A stretch of DNA of 57,378 nt, taken from assembly GCF_001712795.1 (NCBI RefSeq), contig NZ_KV757705.1:1-57378 (forward strand), written 5' to 3'. The position numbers were made by a program, and so were the translations under genes. Positions within the stretch are counted from its first letter, which is position 1. Each line of letters begins with the position of its first letter. This stretch comes from Nostoc sp. KVJ20 (GTDB lineage: Bacteria; Cyanobacteriota; Cyanobacteriia; Cyanobacteriales; Nostocaceae). Of this stretch, positions 45,169 through 53,161 are shown in pieces. Under the pieces are notes generated by a model that ran no database searches, was not told where the DNA came from, and saw only the letters and a list, made by a program, of their open reading frames with translations.

Positions 45169-46098
45169 ATGCTCCCAGTCATCTATTCCGACGAATTTTT
45201 AGATCACAAGACTGGAAAATACCATCCTGAAAAACCAGAACGCTTGATAGCGATCGCAAATGCCCTAAAAGCAGCTACATTTGCAGATCAAATCTCTTGG
45301 CGATCGCCTACACCAGCATCAGAACAACCATCACTGATGCCATCATTGGTTAGAGCACATAGCCCAGCCTACATCAAAAAACTTTGGCAAATCGCTTCTA
45401 GTGGCGGTGGGCCTTTGGATGGAGATACACCAGTTTCCCCACGCAGTTATGATGTGGCATTGTTGGCAGTCAGTGCATGGTTGGATGGAGTTGAGGTTGT
45501 GTTAAGTTCAGCTAATCCAGCTTTTGTACTAGCACGTCCCCCAGGGCATCATGCAGAAAGTGATGCGGGGATGGGCTTTTGTCTATTTTCTAATGCTGCG
45601 ATCGCAGCTTTATTTGCCCTCGAACAACCCGGAATTAACCGCGTCGCCATCCTCGATTGGGATGTACATCACGGTAATGGTACTCAAGCGATCGTCGAAG
45701 CTGAAGCACGTATTGCCTACTGTTCCCTACATCAGTATCCCTGCTATCCCGGTACTGGGAGAGCGGCAGAACGCGGTTTTCATAAAAATGTCTTAAATTT
45801 ACCAGTACCCCCCGGTAGTGATATTGCACTATATCAGCCATTATTTGAAACACAAGTCGTACCGTTTTTAGCTAACTTTCAGCCGGATTTACTGATTGTG
45901 AGTGCTGGCTATGATGGCAATGCCGCAGATCCTTTGGCAAGTATCAATTTGCAACCAGAAGATTACGCATTATTTACTGATTATTGTCTAGGGATAACTC
46001 GTAAAATTCTGTTTGGCTTAGAAGGTGGTTATGACTTTGATAGTCTTTCTCAATCAGTTGTAGCGACGATTGAACGCTGTTTACCCACTCAGTGCTGA
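45169..46098 (+). CDS. Histone deacetylase family protein (AcuC/HDAC-like)
   Basis: A 309-residue zinc-dependent deacetylase fold of the arginase/HDAC superfamily. Zinc and catalytic motifs are present: RPPGHHAESD (His-His pair), ILDWDVHHGNGT (Asp and His zinc ligands), LIVSAGYDGNAADPLASI (third Asp) and FGLEGGYDF (Tyr). Substrates in bacteria may be acetyl-CoA synthetase, polyamines or other acetylated amines; it cannot be inferred here. No Shine-Dalgarno sequence is visible before ATG 45169. Cytoplasmic, monocistronic. Confidence 0.92.
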   Translation: MLPVIYSDEFLDHKTGKYHPEKPERLIAIANALKAATFADQISWRSPTPASEQPSLMPSLVRAHSPAYIKKLWQIASSGGGPLDGDTPVSPRSYDVALLAVSAWLDGVEVVLSSANPAFVLARPPGHHAESDAGMGFCLFSNAAIAALFALEQPGINRVAILDWDVHHGNGTQAIVEAEARIAYCSLHQYPCYPGTGRAAERGFHKNVLNLPVPPGSDIALYQPLFETQVVPFLANFQPDLLIVSAGYDGNAADPLASINLQPEDYALFTDYCLGITRKILFGLEGGYDFDSLSQSVVATIERCLPTQC

Positions 46099-46160
46099 AT
46101 GCCTCGGCAAGCGAGTAAATTTCAGAAATACTCAGTACTTCCGCTGACCAATGACTCGAA

Positions 46161-46185
46161 ATCCCCCGGCTTCAAGCCGGGGGAT
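46161..46185 (+). terminator. Hairpin after the HDAC-like gene
   Basis: ATCCCCCGGCTT pairs with AAGCCGGGGGAT around one base, in a block also containing the GGCAAGCGAGTAAATTT repeat (46104) found near 19920. A strong stem 62 bases beyond the stop; likely a repeat serving as terminator. Confidence 0.6.
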
Positions 46186-46360
46186 GAGTTAACACTCTTT
46201 AAAATTCATCAAATCTTCAGAAATAAAAAGTTTAAATAGTGTTCTTAAACAGCTAAAGTTTTGTTAAGATGCAATTGCTAGCAGTTTCTTAGCGAAATTC
46301 ACCTATCGGTGTGTGGAGAAATAAAAAGTACTAGCAGCACAAATTTCAAAAGGTGAAGCA

Positions 46361-46498
46361 ATGACCACCTACATTTTTTTTGATGAAGCCCTACGGATGC
46401 TGACCAACGCCTATTTGATGTCAATAGTACTGTTGATAGCAGGTTCGGGTATAGGTTTGGCGGTAATTGAAACGATAGAAAAGACAGGAGAACGCTAA
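46361..46498 (+). CDS. Small hydrophobic protein (45 residues)
   Basis: ATG preceded by AGGTGA at 5 bases opens a 45-residue frame: a charged N terminus (MTTYIFFDEALRML), one membrane segment (about 15-37, YLMSIVLLIAGSGIGLAVI) and a charged end (ETIEKTGER). The ordered start-anchor-charged-tail layout suggests a real single-span protein, but nothing identifies it. It precedes the TerB-like gene by 178 bases in the same direction. Confidence 0.5.
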   Translation: MTTYIFFDEALRMLTNAYLMSIVLLIAGSGIGLAVIETIEKTGER

Positions 46499-46675
46499 GT
46501 TTACAAATGGCAGTGTAGTTATTGCCAAAAACCATTGGTTGCAAGTGTTCGCCGCGAATAAATCCTGGGAACACTAAGGGATGAAAGTCTCACAGCGTTA
46601 CAGTCTTACCTGGAAATCTACCCAATGCACAGGTAACTGTAGCGCTGGTGGGACTCTAACCAAGGAGCTACTACA

Positions 46676-47122
46676 ATGGGTCTATTCGACGCTGTGTTGG
46701 GCACAGAAAGCCAAACCCAAGCAGCACTCAATCCAGCAGAAGCTTTTGCTGTTATTATCTTGGTGGCAACAGCTTCAGACGGTTATATTTCTATTGAGCA
46801 AGCAAATTCTATCATTTCTGTGCTGTCACGGATGAAACTTTTTAAAAGTTATCCCCATGAGATGATGAACAGGCTGTTTGACAAAATCTTGGGCATTCTT
46901 CAGGGAGATGGTTTTAATGCTTTATTTAATGCAGCAAAAGATTCTCTATCTCAAGACTTACGGGAAGCAGCCTTTGCAGTAGCTACTGATTTAGTCTTAG
47001 CTGAAGGTCTCGTAGCGGAAGAAGAAAAGAACTTCTTAAATGATTTATATCAAGCTTTAGGGGTTTCTAGTGAGATCGCAATACAAATTGTGCAAGTAAT
47101 CTTGATTAAAAACCGGGGATAG
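46676..47122 (+). CDS. TerB-like (tellurite resistance B domain) protein
   Basis: A 148-residue all-helical protein of the TerB superfamily: NPAEAFAVIILVATASDGYISIEQANSI holds the acidic metal-binding motif (SDGYIS..E) and LREAAFAVATDLVLAEGLVAEEEKNFL the second (AEG.....E). The name refers to tellurite resistance, but stand-alone TerB proteins are mostly of unknown role, sometimes membrane or stress related. AAGGAG precedes ATG. Isolated; not beside other ter genes. Confidence 0.88.
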   Translation: MGLFDAVLGTESQTQAALNPAEAFAVIILVATASDGYISIEQANSIISVLSRMKLFKSYPHEMMNRLFDKILGILQGDGFNALFNAAKDSLSQDLREAAFAVATDLVLAEGLVAEEEKNFLNDLYQALGVSSEIAIQIVQVILIKNRG

Positions 47123-47158
47123 GACGATAGAATATATGCCTAATTAAACTATATAAAA

Positions 47159-47405
47159 TCAGGAGTCAGGAGTCAGAATTCAGAATTCAGAATTGGTGAA
47201 TAATCCACCCATAAAGGGATAGAGTTTTAAGGCGAGAATATTTTAATTTAATTTTTTCGCGCCACTTGCGGGCAAGGGTTTAAACCAATATTCATTACCC
47301 AGTCGGACTCCAATTCAATTCTGTTAGCGGATAGCTAAGGTTTAGCCCATTCTGACCGGAGGCGGAGCGTCTCCGGCTCCGCTCCTGAGTTCTGAATTCT
47401 TCTTA
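47159..47405. repeat. Composite dispersed repeat, copy D
   Basis: Left arm CAGGAGTCAGGAGTCAGAAT, interior with GTTAGCGGATAGCTAAGG and GGAGGCGGAGCGTCTCCGGC palindromes, right arm CTCCTGAGTTCTGAATTCTT, which is the inverse of the left terminus AAGAAGAATTCAGAA. Clear terminal inverted repeats; no gene. Confidence 0.75.
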
Positions 47406-47426
47406 TAAATAGCTTATAAATAAAGC

Positions 47427-47461
47427 GTGCCAAAGAAATTAACTTCTTTGGCACTATTTTT
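47427..47461 (+). terminator. Rho-independent terminator
   Basis: GTGCCAAAGAA pairs with TTCTTTGGCAC over a 6-base loop and is followed by TATTTTT. It terminates rightward transcripts before murF. Confidence 0.75.
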
Positions 47462-47587
47462 GGTGTTATTTTGACTAGGGTTAGATTCCTAACTTTTTCG
47501 ATAAGTTGTAAATCTTGTTGTTCAATGCAGTATTGTGTCATAATCCGATTTTATAATTTTGAACATTAAATTGTAAAATTACTTATT

Positions 47588-48943
47588 ATGCATTGTTCTG
47601 CCACCCTAACCGAACTGGTTGAAGTTATTTTTGCCCAAACTCTAAACTTATCTGAAACTGCTTTAACAAAAGTAAGTAGCGGTATCCAAACAGATAGCCG
47701 TACCCTCAAGCCGGGTGAAGTATTTGTTGCTTTCCGAGGCGATAAGTTTGATGGACATGAATTTGTGCCAACTGCGATCGCAAAGGGTGCAATAGCTGCA
47801 ATCGTAGATTTTGAATACGAAAATCCGGGATTTCCGGTATTACAGGTAAAAGACACCCTCAAGGCATATCAACAAATTGGCAGATGGTGGCGCGATCGCT
47901 TTAATATTCCTGTAATTGGCGTAACGGGTTCGGTGGGTAAAACTACAACCAAAGAATTAATCGCCGCAGTTTTAGGAACAAAGGGACGAGTTCACAAAAC
48001 TTATGGAAATTACAACAACGAAATCGGTGTCCCGAAAACTCTCCTAGAACTTGGCGCAGAAAATGACTACGCCGTGATTGAAATGGCGATGCGCGGTAGA
48101 GGACAAATTGCCGAACTGACACAAATAGCGCGTCCAACAATTGGTGTGATTACCAATGTCGGGACGGCGCATATTGAGTTACTGGGTTCGGAAGAAGCGA
48201 TCGCTGAGGCAAAATGTGAGTTATTAGCTGAAATGTCTGCTGATAGTGTGGCAATTCTCAACCACGACAATCCTTTATTAATGGCCACGGCGGCGAAAGT
48301 TTGGCACGGAGAAGTTTTGACTTACGGCTTTTCTGGCGGCGATATTCAAGGAAAGTTAATTGATAACGAGACAGTGGAAGTTGCAGGAATCCAACTACCA
48401 CTGCCTTTACCCGGTCGTCACAATGCGACTAATTTCTTAGCAGCTTTAGCGGTAGCAAAGGTGTTGGGAATCGATTGGGCAACCCTTAAAGCAGGTGTGG
48501 AGGTGGATATGCCCACAGGGCGATCGCAGCGATTTACCTTATCCAATGATGTGGTAATTTTAGATGAAACTTACAATGCTGCACCAGAAGCTATGATTGC
48601 AGCGTTGCAATTATTGGCAGACACACCCGGAAAGCGGAAGATTGCCGTATTGGGTGCAATGAAAGAATTGGGAGAGCGATCGCAGCAGTTGCACCAGCGA
48701 GTGGGAGAAACAGTGCGAAAGTTGAATTTAGACGGCTTGTTGGTTTTGGTGGATGGACAAGATGCCGAAGCGATCGCTCAAAGTGCCGAAGGTATCCCAT
48801 CGGAGTGCTTTGCAACTCATGCTGATTTGGTAGCTAGGTTGAAAACATTTGTGCAAACAGGCGATCGTTTATTGTTTAAAGCTGCTCATTCCGTAGGACT
48901 AGATCGGGTAGTTAATCAGTTACGTGCAGAATTTCCCAAATGA
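47588..48943 (+). CDS. murF: UDP-N-acetylmuramoyl-tripeptide--D-alanyl-D-alanine ligase
   Basis: A 451-residue Mur ligase, the last cytoplasmic step of peptidoglycan precursor synthesis (adds D-Ala-D-Ala to the UDP-MurNAc tripeptide using ATP). N-terminal substrate domain with SSGIQTDSRTLKPGEVFVAFRG-type sequence (quoted part: DSRTLKPGEVFVAF), ATP P-loop GVTGSVGKTTTKE near residue 122, YGNYNNEIGVP and the C-terminal domain LDETYNAAPEAM and VLGAMKELGERS. Full length. Lies between strong terminators on both sides, so is monocistronic. Confidence 0.95.
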   Translation: MHCSATLTELVEVIFAQTLNLSETALTKVSSGIQTDSRTLKPGEVFVAFRGDKFDGHEFVPTAIAKGAIAAIVDFEYENPGFPVLQVKDTLKAYQQIGRWWRDRFNIPVIGVTGSVGKTTTKELIAAVLGTKGRVHKTYGNYNNEIGVPKTLLELGAENDYAVIEMAMRGRGQIAELTQIARPTIGVITNVGTAHIELLGSEEAIAEAKCELLAEMSADSVAILNHDNPLLMATAAKVWHGEVLTYGFSGGDIQGKLIDNETVEVAGIQLPLPLPGRHNATNFLAALAVAKVLGIDWATLKAGVEVDMPTGRSQRFTLSNDVVILDETYNAAPEAMIAALQLLADTPGKRKIAVLGAMKELGERSQQLHQRVGETVRKLNLDGLLVLVDGQDAEAIAQSAEGIPSECFATHADLVARLKTFVQTGDRLLFKAAHSVGLDRVVNQLRAEFPK

Positions 48944-48976
48944 AAAACTCCATGCCACTTGCAGGATGGAGTTTTT
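48943..48976. terminator. Bidirectional rho-independent terminator after murF
   Basis: AAAAACTCCAT and ATGGAGTTTTT form a perfect 11-base stem with A and T tracts at the two ends, so it can end transcription from either side. It immediately follows the murF stop, and also lies beyond the end of the minus-strand mrp operon (49051). Confidence 0.85.
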
Positions 48977-49008
48977 GGGTATGGCAAATGGGGTATGGGG
49001 AAGAGTCA

Positions 49009-49036
49009 CCAATGCCCAATGCCCAATGCCCAATGC
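49009..49036. repeat. Heptanucleotide STRR (CCAATGC)4
   Basis: Four exact CCAATGC units between murF and the end of the mrp operon. Confidence 0.85.
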
Positions 49037-49050
49037 CCCAATAGAAACTC

Positions 49051-49713
49051 TCACAACAATCCCCGATAACGAATAAAAAGCAAAACCACCGCCCACGACC
49101 CTAACGCGACTTTGACTGCAACTAGAATATTCAGCAAGGGGACAATTCCCCCACTCAAAAGTGCGCCCATTTCTCCGTGGGGTAACTCAACTCCAGTCAG
49201 AGTTATAGCCGCCAGTACAATGAAAACAAGAACCGAAACTTTCTCCCATGTAGCGGCGTGGTAGCGCTGGTAAATCTCTTGCATCCACTCCGGTGATGAG
49301 GTAATCGCAATCAAACCGATCGCCGTTCCACCTGCGACTCCAGCCGCAAAACCACCGCCAGGGCTGAGATGCCCCCGAATAGCTAGTTCAATACTTACCA
49401 TCGCAGCAATAGTTGCTCCCAGACGCGCCAGCACAATGGATGGTTGATCGGTAAAACGATAGATCGCACAGGACGGCTGTTCATTCGCTAGCAGAAAATT
49501 AACTCCCATAATTGCGATCGTAAATACCACCACCTCGAAGATAGTGTCATACAACCGATTCCTAAGAATGATCACTGTAACCGCATTGGGTATGCCACCA
49601 TCTTTAACAACCGATTCAACGATCGAGAAATCCGGTATGACTGGCGCTGAATTCGGCAAGACGAGCATTTTTACAAAGAGCGCTATCCCTGCTGCAATGT
49701 AGATCCATTTCAT
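49051..49713 (-). CDS. mrpB: Mrp antiporter subunit B with N-terminal MbhE-like segment
   Basis: A 220-residue, about six-span protein, last in the operon. The N-terminal part (VTVIILRNRLYDTIFEVVVFTIAIMGV) matches the extreme C-terminal MbhE-like region of long MrpA proteins; the rest has the MnhB signature RGHLSPGGGFAAGVAGGTAI. So a piece of MrpA appears to be fused to MrpB. It is a membrane subunit of a multi-subunit Na+/H+ antiporter driven by the proton gradient. The ATG overlaps the stop of the preceding gene (ATGA), indicating translational coupling. Confidence 0.85.
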   Translation of the reverse strand: MKWIYIAAGIALFVKMLVLPNSAPVIPDFSIVESVVKDGGIPNAVTVIILRNRLYDTIFEVVVFTIAIMGVNFLLANEQPSCAIYRFTDQPSIVLARLGATIAAMVSIELAIRGHLSPGGGFAAGVAGGTAIGLIAITSSPEWMQEIYQRYHAATWEKVSVLVFIVLAAITLTGVELPHGEMGALLSGGIVPLLNILVAVKVALGSWAVVLLFIRYRGLL

Positions 49714-50279
49714 TTATGCTTCTCCCCTTCAGCTGGTGTACTTACATAACTCAGGATTGTCGCTGGTGATGCAAGTTCGGTTTGCATAATCTCATAGATG
49801 CGTTTCACCCTAATGGCGGTGTGATAAAATTGTTTTTCGTCCTCACTGGTTGCCTGGTTTTGTTCTCGTCTGACACAAGTTGCATGGACTTCTTTATCCA
49901 TCAACGCCCGTTCTAAAGCTTGGGTATTTGGGTAGGGAACCAGTTCTAGACGCATCTGGCGTTTGCGAAAAATTGTGCGTAAGTCGTCCATCAGTTGCCC
50001 AAAATGCTGTTCGTCATCTGCCTCGTCTTTCACCAAGCCAAGACGCATCACCAGGGATGAACGCACTGCCACCGCATAAAGGGTAATTGCCAGCATAGTA
50101 CCCACCAAGGCTTCGGTTAAAGCAACATCTGGCGCTCCCAAAACCGCATATACCATTGCCGCCACCGCTCCCAATATGCCGCGAATTACCAGCGCATGGT
50201 ATGGATTGACCTGAAATACCACCATACACGCAGCCAACGGCAACAGGGCGATGATGATATAGAGATAGCTATCATTCAT
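49710..50279 (-). CDS. DUF4040 Mrp subunit with soluble C-terminal extension (MrpA-like part)
   Basis: A 189-residue protein. Residues about 1-85 are three membrane spans of DUF4040 (ILGAVAAMVYAVLGAPDVALTEALVG), the part of MrpA near its C terminus. Residues about 90-189 are soluble and charged (DDLRTIFRKRQMRLELVPYP...; RIYEIMQTELASPATILSYV) and unlike any Mrp domain I know. The frame is open from 50315, but ATG 50279 (MNDSYLY) has GAGGGT upstream. Overlaps mrpG by 8 bases. No full-length MrpA is in the operon, as in other cyanobacteria. Confidence 0.75.
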   Translation of the reverse strand: MNDSYLYIIIALLPLAACMVVFQVNPYHALVIRGILGAVAAMVYAVLGAPDVALTEALVGTMLAITLYAVAVRSSLVMRLGLVKDEADDEQHFGQLMDDLRTIFRKRQMRLELVPYPNTQALERALMDKEVHATCVRREQNQATSEDEKQFYHTAIRVKRIYEIMQTELASPATILSYVSTPAEGEKHK

Positions 50280-50550
50280 AGTTACCCTCGCTACTAGAAC
50301 AGTAAGCCAATACATACCCCAGCACTGTATTCCAGATGGCCAAGGAGATGAGAGCGAGGATGAGTAGCGGCCATTCGCTGGGTATCTTTAAGAGCAGCCC
50401 GATAATGATACTCATCGAGCCAAGGGTGTCTGCAACCGAAAGACTATGGAGTTTGAATAATAGCGATCGCTTGCCCAGCAGAGGAAAGGTTCCCCAAAAC
50501 CAGAAGAAAAGTCCTAACCCTATGCATATATAACCCAAAAAGTCAATCAT
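50272..50550 (-). CDS. mrpG: Mrp antiporter subunit G (MnhG)
   Basis: A 92-residue protein with three membrane segments and the MnhG pattern (LGLFFWFWGTFPLLGK, RSLLFKLHSLSVADTLGSM, ILALISLAIWNTVLG). A small structural subunit of the Mrp Na+/H+ antiporter. Starts with ATGA overlapping the mrpF stop and overlaps the next gene by 8 bases, so the subunits are translationally coupled. Confidence 0.88.
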   Translation of the reverse strand: MIDFLGYICIGLGLFFWFWGTFPLLGKRSLLFKLHSLSVADTLGSMSIIIGLLLKIPSEWPLLILALISLAIWNTVLGYVLAYCSSSEGNYE

Positions 50551-50804
50551 ACTTCATTCATTCGTTTGATTACATGAGCCAGCAACATTAAGCCAGCATT
50601 TCCCACACTTAGGATGATGACCCCGACAACACCAATCATCCAATCATCACGGAAGACGGATACGACCAGAATCATGATTGAACTTTTGGTGGCAAAACTG
50701 GCAAATGCGAGCATTTTTTGCCAAATATCATCATCTTGCCATGCCTCATACATGGGGATGAGCATTGCCAGAATCATGGCAATCAATACTAGATTCAGGA
50801 TCAT
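50547..50804 (-). CDS. mrpF: Mrp antiporter subunit F (MnhF-like)
   Basis: An 85-residue protein with three spans (MILNLVLIAMILAMLIPM, SSIMILVVSVF, WMIGVVGVIILSVGNAGLML). It is in the MrpF position and of the right size, but sequence similarity to classical MrpF is weak, so the letter is assigned mostly from gene order. The frame is open from 50828; ATG 50804 overlaps the mrpE stop as ATGA and has GGAGGAG 5-6 bases upstream, so it is preferred. Confidence 0.72.
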   Translation of the reverse strand: MILNLVLIAMILAMLIPMYEAWQDDDIWQKMLAFASFATKSSIMILVVSVFRDDWMIGVVGVIILSVGNAGLMLLAHVIKRMNEV

Positions 50805-51190
50805 ACTTTTCTCCTCCGTCGCACCCAATGTACTTCGTACCAGCCTGCTTCGTGGTATTTCAAAACAATGGTCTTTGGCGTAAAGGTAATTAAGAAGATA
50901 TCTAGGAATACAAGCCCTGGTGTACGTCCTGGTTTGGCTCGTTCCATCGTTATATCTTCGTATTTATGCGGGCGGAGGATGAGTTGAAATGCTTCAATAT
51001 ACGCTTGCGGAATCGCCACCATAATTTCACCCAGCACACGCAGCCAATCTTTTAATGATTCCCTTGCTGTTTTACCACCCGGTAATAGGAGGGCGATGCT
51101 GATGCCAATGATGATATTTGCCACACTGAAATCGGCAGTGAGCAAAAACCAAATAGTCAGTCGCAATATTAGATTTAAATACCCAACCAT
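50801..51190 (-). CDS. mrpE: Mrp antiporter subunit E (MnhE)
   Basis: A 129-residue protein with two N-terminal membrane spans (LILRLTIWFLLTADFSVANIIIG region) and a soluble C terminus with the MnhE pattern: PGRTPGLVFLDIFLITFTPKTIVLK and WYEVHWV. It is required for function of the Mrp complex. Overlaps the mrpD stop by 16 bases and the mrpF start by 4. Confidence 0.88.
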   Translation of the reverse strand: MVGYLNLILRLTIWFLLTADFSVANIIIGISIALLLPGGKTARESLKDWLRVLGEIMVAIPQAYIEAFQLILRPHKYEDITMERAKPGRTPGLVFLDIFLITFTPKTIVLKYHEAGWYEVHWVRRRRKV

Positions 51191-52614
51191 GCAAATCCCT
51201 TCCAGAACAATAGGATTAAAATCAGACTCATAACACCGATCAAATGGTCAAATTGTTCAAGGACACGCGGTAGCTTGAGTGCTGAGTGTTTAAAAATTAG
51301 TAAATACGCCAACCATCCAATGCCAATGGTTGCGAGGGGTTTAATGATATTCTCAATGGTGTACGCCTCGTAATACGCAATGTTAGCTAGGAACAGCCCA
51401 CCGAGCAATAGAATCATGGCTGCCCAAAAACCAGGCTTTACCTCCGCTTTTCCCCCACGCGGCAGAAATATGAATTTGGCAAAAGATATTGCTGTTCCGA
51501 GGGCGGCAATATTCATAGCGATCGCTTGCCAAGGCAGCAAATTCTTTGTCGTCAACACCTTCGCCCCAAAGCCTGACAACAAGGGGAAACCAGAGATCGA
51601 GAAGCTGGCTATAACTAAGGCGATCCAGATTGGGGTAGCGATCGCTTGATGTTGCAGTTCCTTGAAATTGCGACTCGGTAAAGCCCCGGCAATTAGAAAA
51701 AGTGCCGATTTAACCAGTCCGTGCGTCAGCGCATAAAAACCACCTACGGACGGCGCAGCGAGGATAAAGCCCAACTGCGAAACCGTGTGAAACGCCAGCA
51801 TCCGCTTGGTATCTTTTTCAAAGACTGCATAGAAAACTCCCAAAAGCGCCGTGCCAACTCCAAAGGTTCTTACTATCGGATCAACCTCTGCCACCATTAG
51901 CGCACACCGCACCAATGGATAGACACCAGCTTTTACCACAACTCCCGACAGCATTGCCGACACTGGCGTTTCCGATTCCGAGTGAGTCAACGGCAACCAT
52001 AATCCTGATACAAAAATTCCTCCTTTTGTCAAGAGTCCCAAAAAAATCAGGGCAAGGGCTTCTGGAGGTGCTACGCGCAAACCTTCAAAACTAAAGGAAT
52101 GATGCGCCTGATATGCCAACACCGCGCCAACCAGATAAAAAAGCATTGCCACGTTGCTGATAAACAGATAACGTAAGCCAACCCAAATCGATCGGTCAGT
52201 TCGGGGATAGGCAATCAACAGAAACGCAGCAATACCACTCACCTCTAACGCCACGTATAAGCTGATCAAATCCGCACAAGCAAACGCGGCATTGATACTG
52301 CCGTGCAAAATGATCAGTTGTGCGTAAAAAAAAGCTGTCTTATCGCTGTGCCAACAGTAGAGGATAACTGCTGCCGTCACCAACGCATTAGTTAATATAA
52401 AGTAGCCGCTTAATTGATCGACTGTTAAAATAACGCCAAAATTATCTATTAACTGTAGTGTTAGTGGCGACTGAGTGACAAATAGCTGCAATGCATATCC
52501 TGCGGAAGCAAAAGCAACGCACAGAGCAAGATATTTGTCAACTTTTGGGAGCAGATAAATGACAAAGCCAAAAAAAAACGGTAGTGCAATCCATGCGATC
52601 GTAATGCTATTCAT
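51175..52614 (-). CDS. mrpD: Mrp antiporter subunit D (NuoN/NuoM-like)
   Basis: A 479-residue protein with about 14 membrane segments of the proton-antiporter-M family shared with NDH-1 subunits NuoL/M/N. Seen: LEVSGIAAFLLIAY with the conserved Glu of the fifth helix, GLLTKGGIFVSGLWLPLTHSESETPVSAML (broken-helix Lys and Pro, quoted part KGGIFVSGLWLPLTH), and KDTKRMLAFHTVSQLGFIL. It forms the ion path. Starts four bases inside the mrpC stop (ATGA). Confidence 0.92.
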   Translation of the reverse strand: MNSITIAWIALPFFFGFVIYLLPKVDKYLALCVAFASAGYALQLFVTQSPLTLQLIDNFGVILTVDQLSGYFILTNALVTAAVILYCWHSDKTAFFYAQLIILHGSINAAFACADLISLYVALEVSGIAAFLLIAYPRTDRSIWVGLRYLFISNVAMLFYLVGAVLAYQAHHSFSFEGLRVAPPEALALIFLGLLTKGGIFVSGLWLPLTHSESETPVSAMLSGVVVKAGVYPLVRCALMVAEVDPIVRTFGVGTALLGVFYAVFEKDTKRMLAFHTVSQLGFILAAPSVGGFYALTHGLVKSALFLIAGALPSRNFKELQHQAIATPIWIALVIASFSISGFPLLSGFGAKVLTTKNLLPWQAIAMNIAALGTAISFAKFIFLPRGGKAEVKPGFWAAMILLLGGLFLANIAYYEAYTIENIIKPLATIGIGWLAYLLIFKHSALKLPRVLEQFDHLIGVMSLILILLFWKGFAWLGI

Positions 52615-52946
52615 GGCGTATTATTCTTCTCGATTTCGTTGCTTTCCAAAGTCGGATTATCTCGTGCCAACTTCATAACGCCGACCAGCATTAACGCCTG
52701 AATCGAAAATCCGATCACAATCGCCGTCAATATAACCGCCTGGGGAACCGGGTCGGCGTATCTGATATTTTTGACGTTGGAAATAATTGGTGTGAATAAG
52801 CCATTTCGTGATGCAATTAGCACGTAATAGGCGATAACCCCGGTACTCATGACATCCATAGAGATGATCTTCATAACGAGGTTCTTTTTAAGGATGATGC
52901 CGAAAAATCCGCAAAATATTGTTGCGAATATGCACGCTTCTAACAC
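52611..52946 (-). CDS. mrpC: Mrp antiporter subunit C (NuoK-like)
   Basis: A 111-residue, three-span protein homologous to NuoK/MnhC: GFFGIILKKNLVMKIISMDVM, and RYADPVPQAVILTAIVIGFSIQA with the conserved DP.PQALVLTAIVI pattern. First gene of the operon mrpC-D-E-F-G-(DUF4040)-B, the order known for Anabaena. The promoter should lie in 52947-53161, a 215-base spacer that otherwise holds G-rich and C-rich complementary stretches and repeats. Confidence 0.9.
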   Translation of the reverse strand: MLEACIFATIFCGFFGIILKKNLVMKIISMDVMSTGVIAYYVLIASRNGLFTPIISNVKNIRYADPVPQAVILTAIVIGFSIQALMLVGVMKLARDNPTLESNEIEKNNTP

Positions 52947-53161
52947 GGAAATTGCCTGTTGGATAAGGATTGAAAAAGAGGAAAAGGGGCAGGGGGGATA
53001 GAACAGAATTAGGATTCGACATTTCGGATACGTTCAGTAACCACTTCACCTGTAGCTTGCTTACCCGCAGGGGTACGAGAACCAGTAGTAGAGAAGGAGT
53101 TAGTTATTTCCCCCTGCTCCCTCCTCCCTGCCCACTTCCCCCTGCTTCTTAATTTGCGGCG

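Noticed and set aside
47335..47541. Minus-strand frame of 68 residues
   Set aside because: Its C-terminal half is composite repeat and its middle is the terminator stem; no family resemblance.
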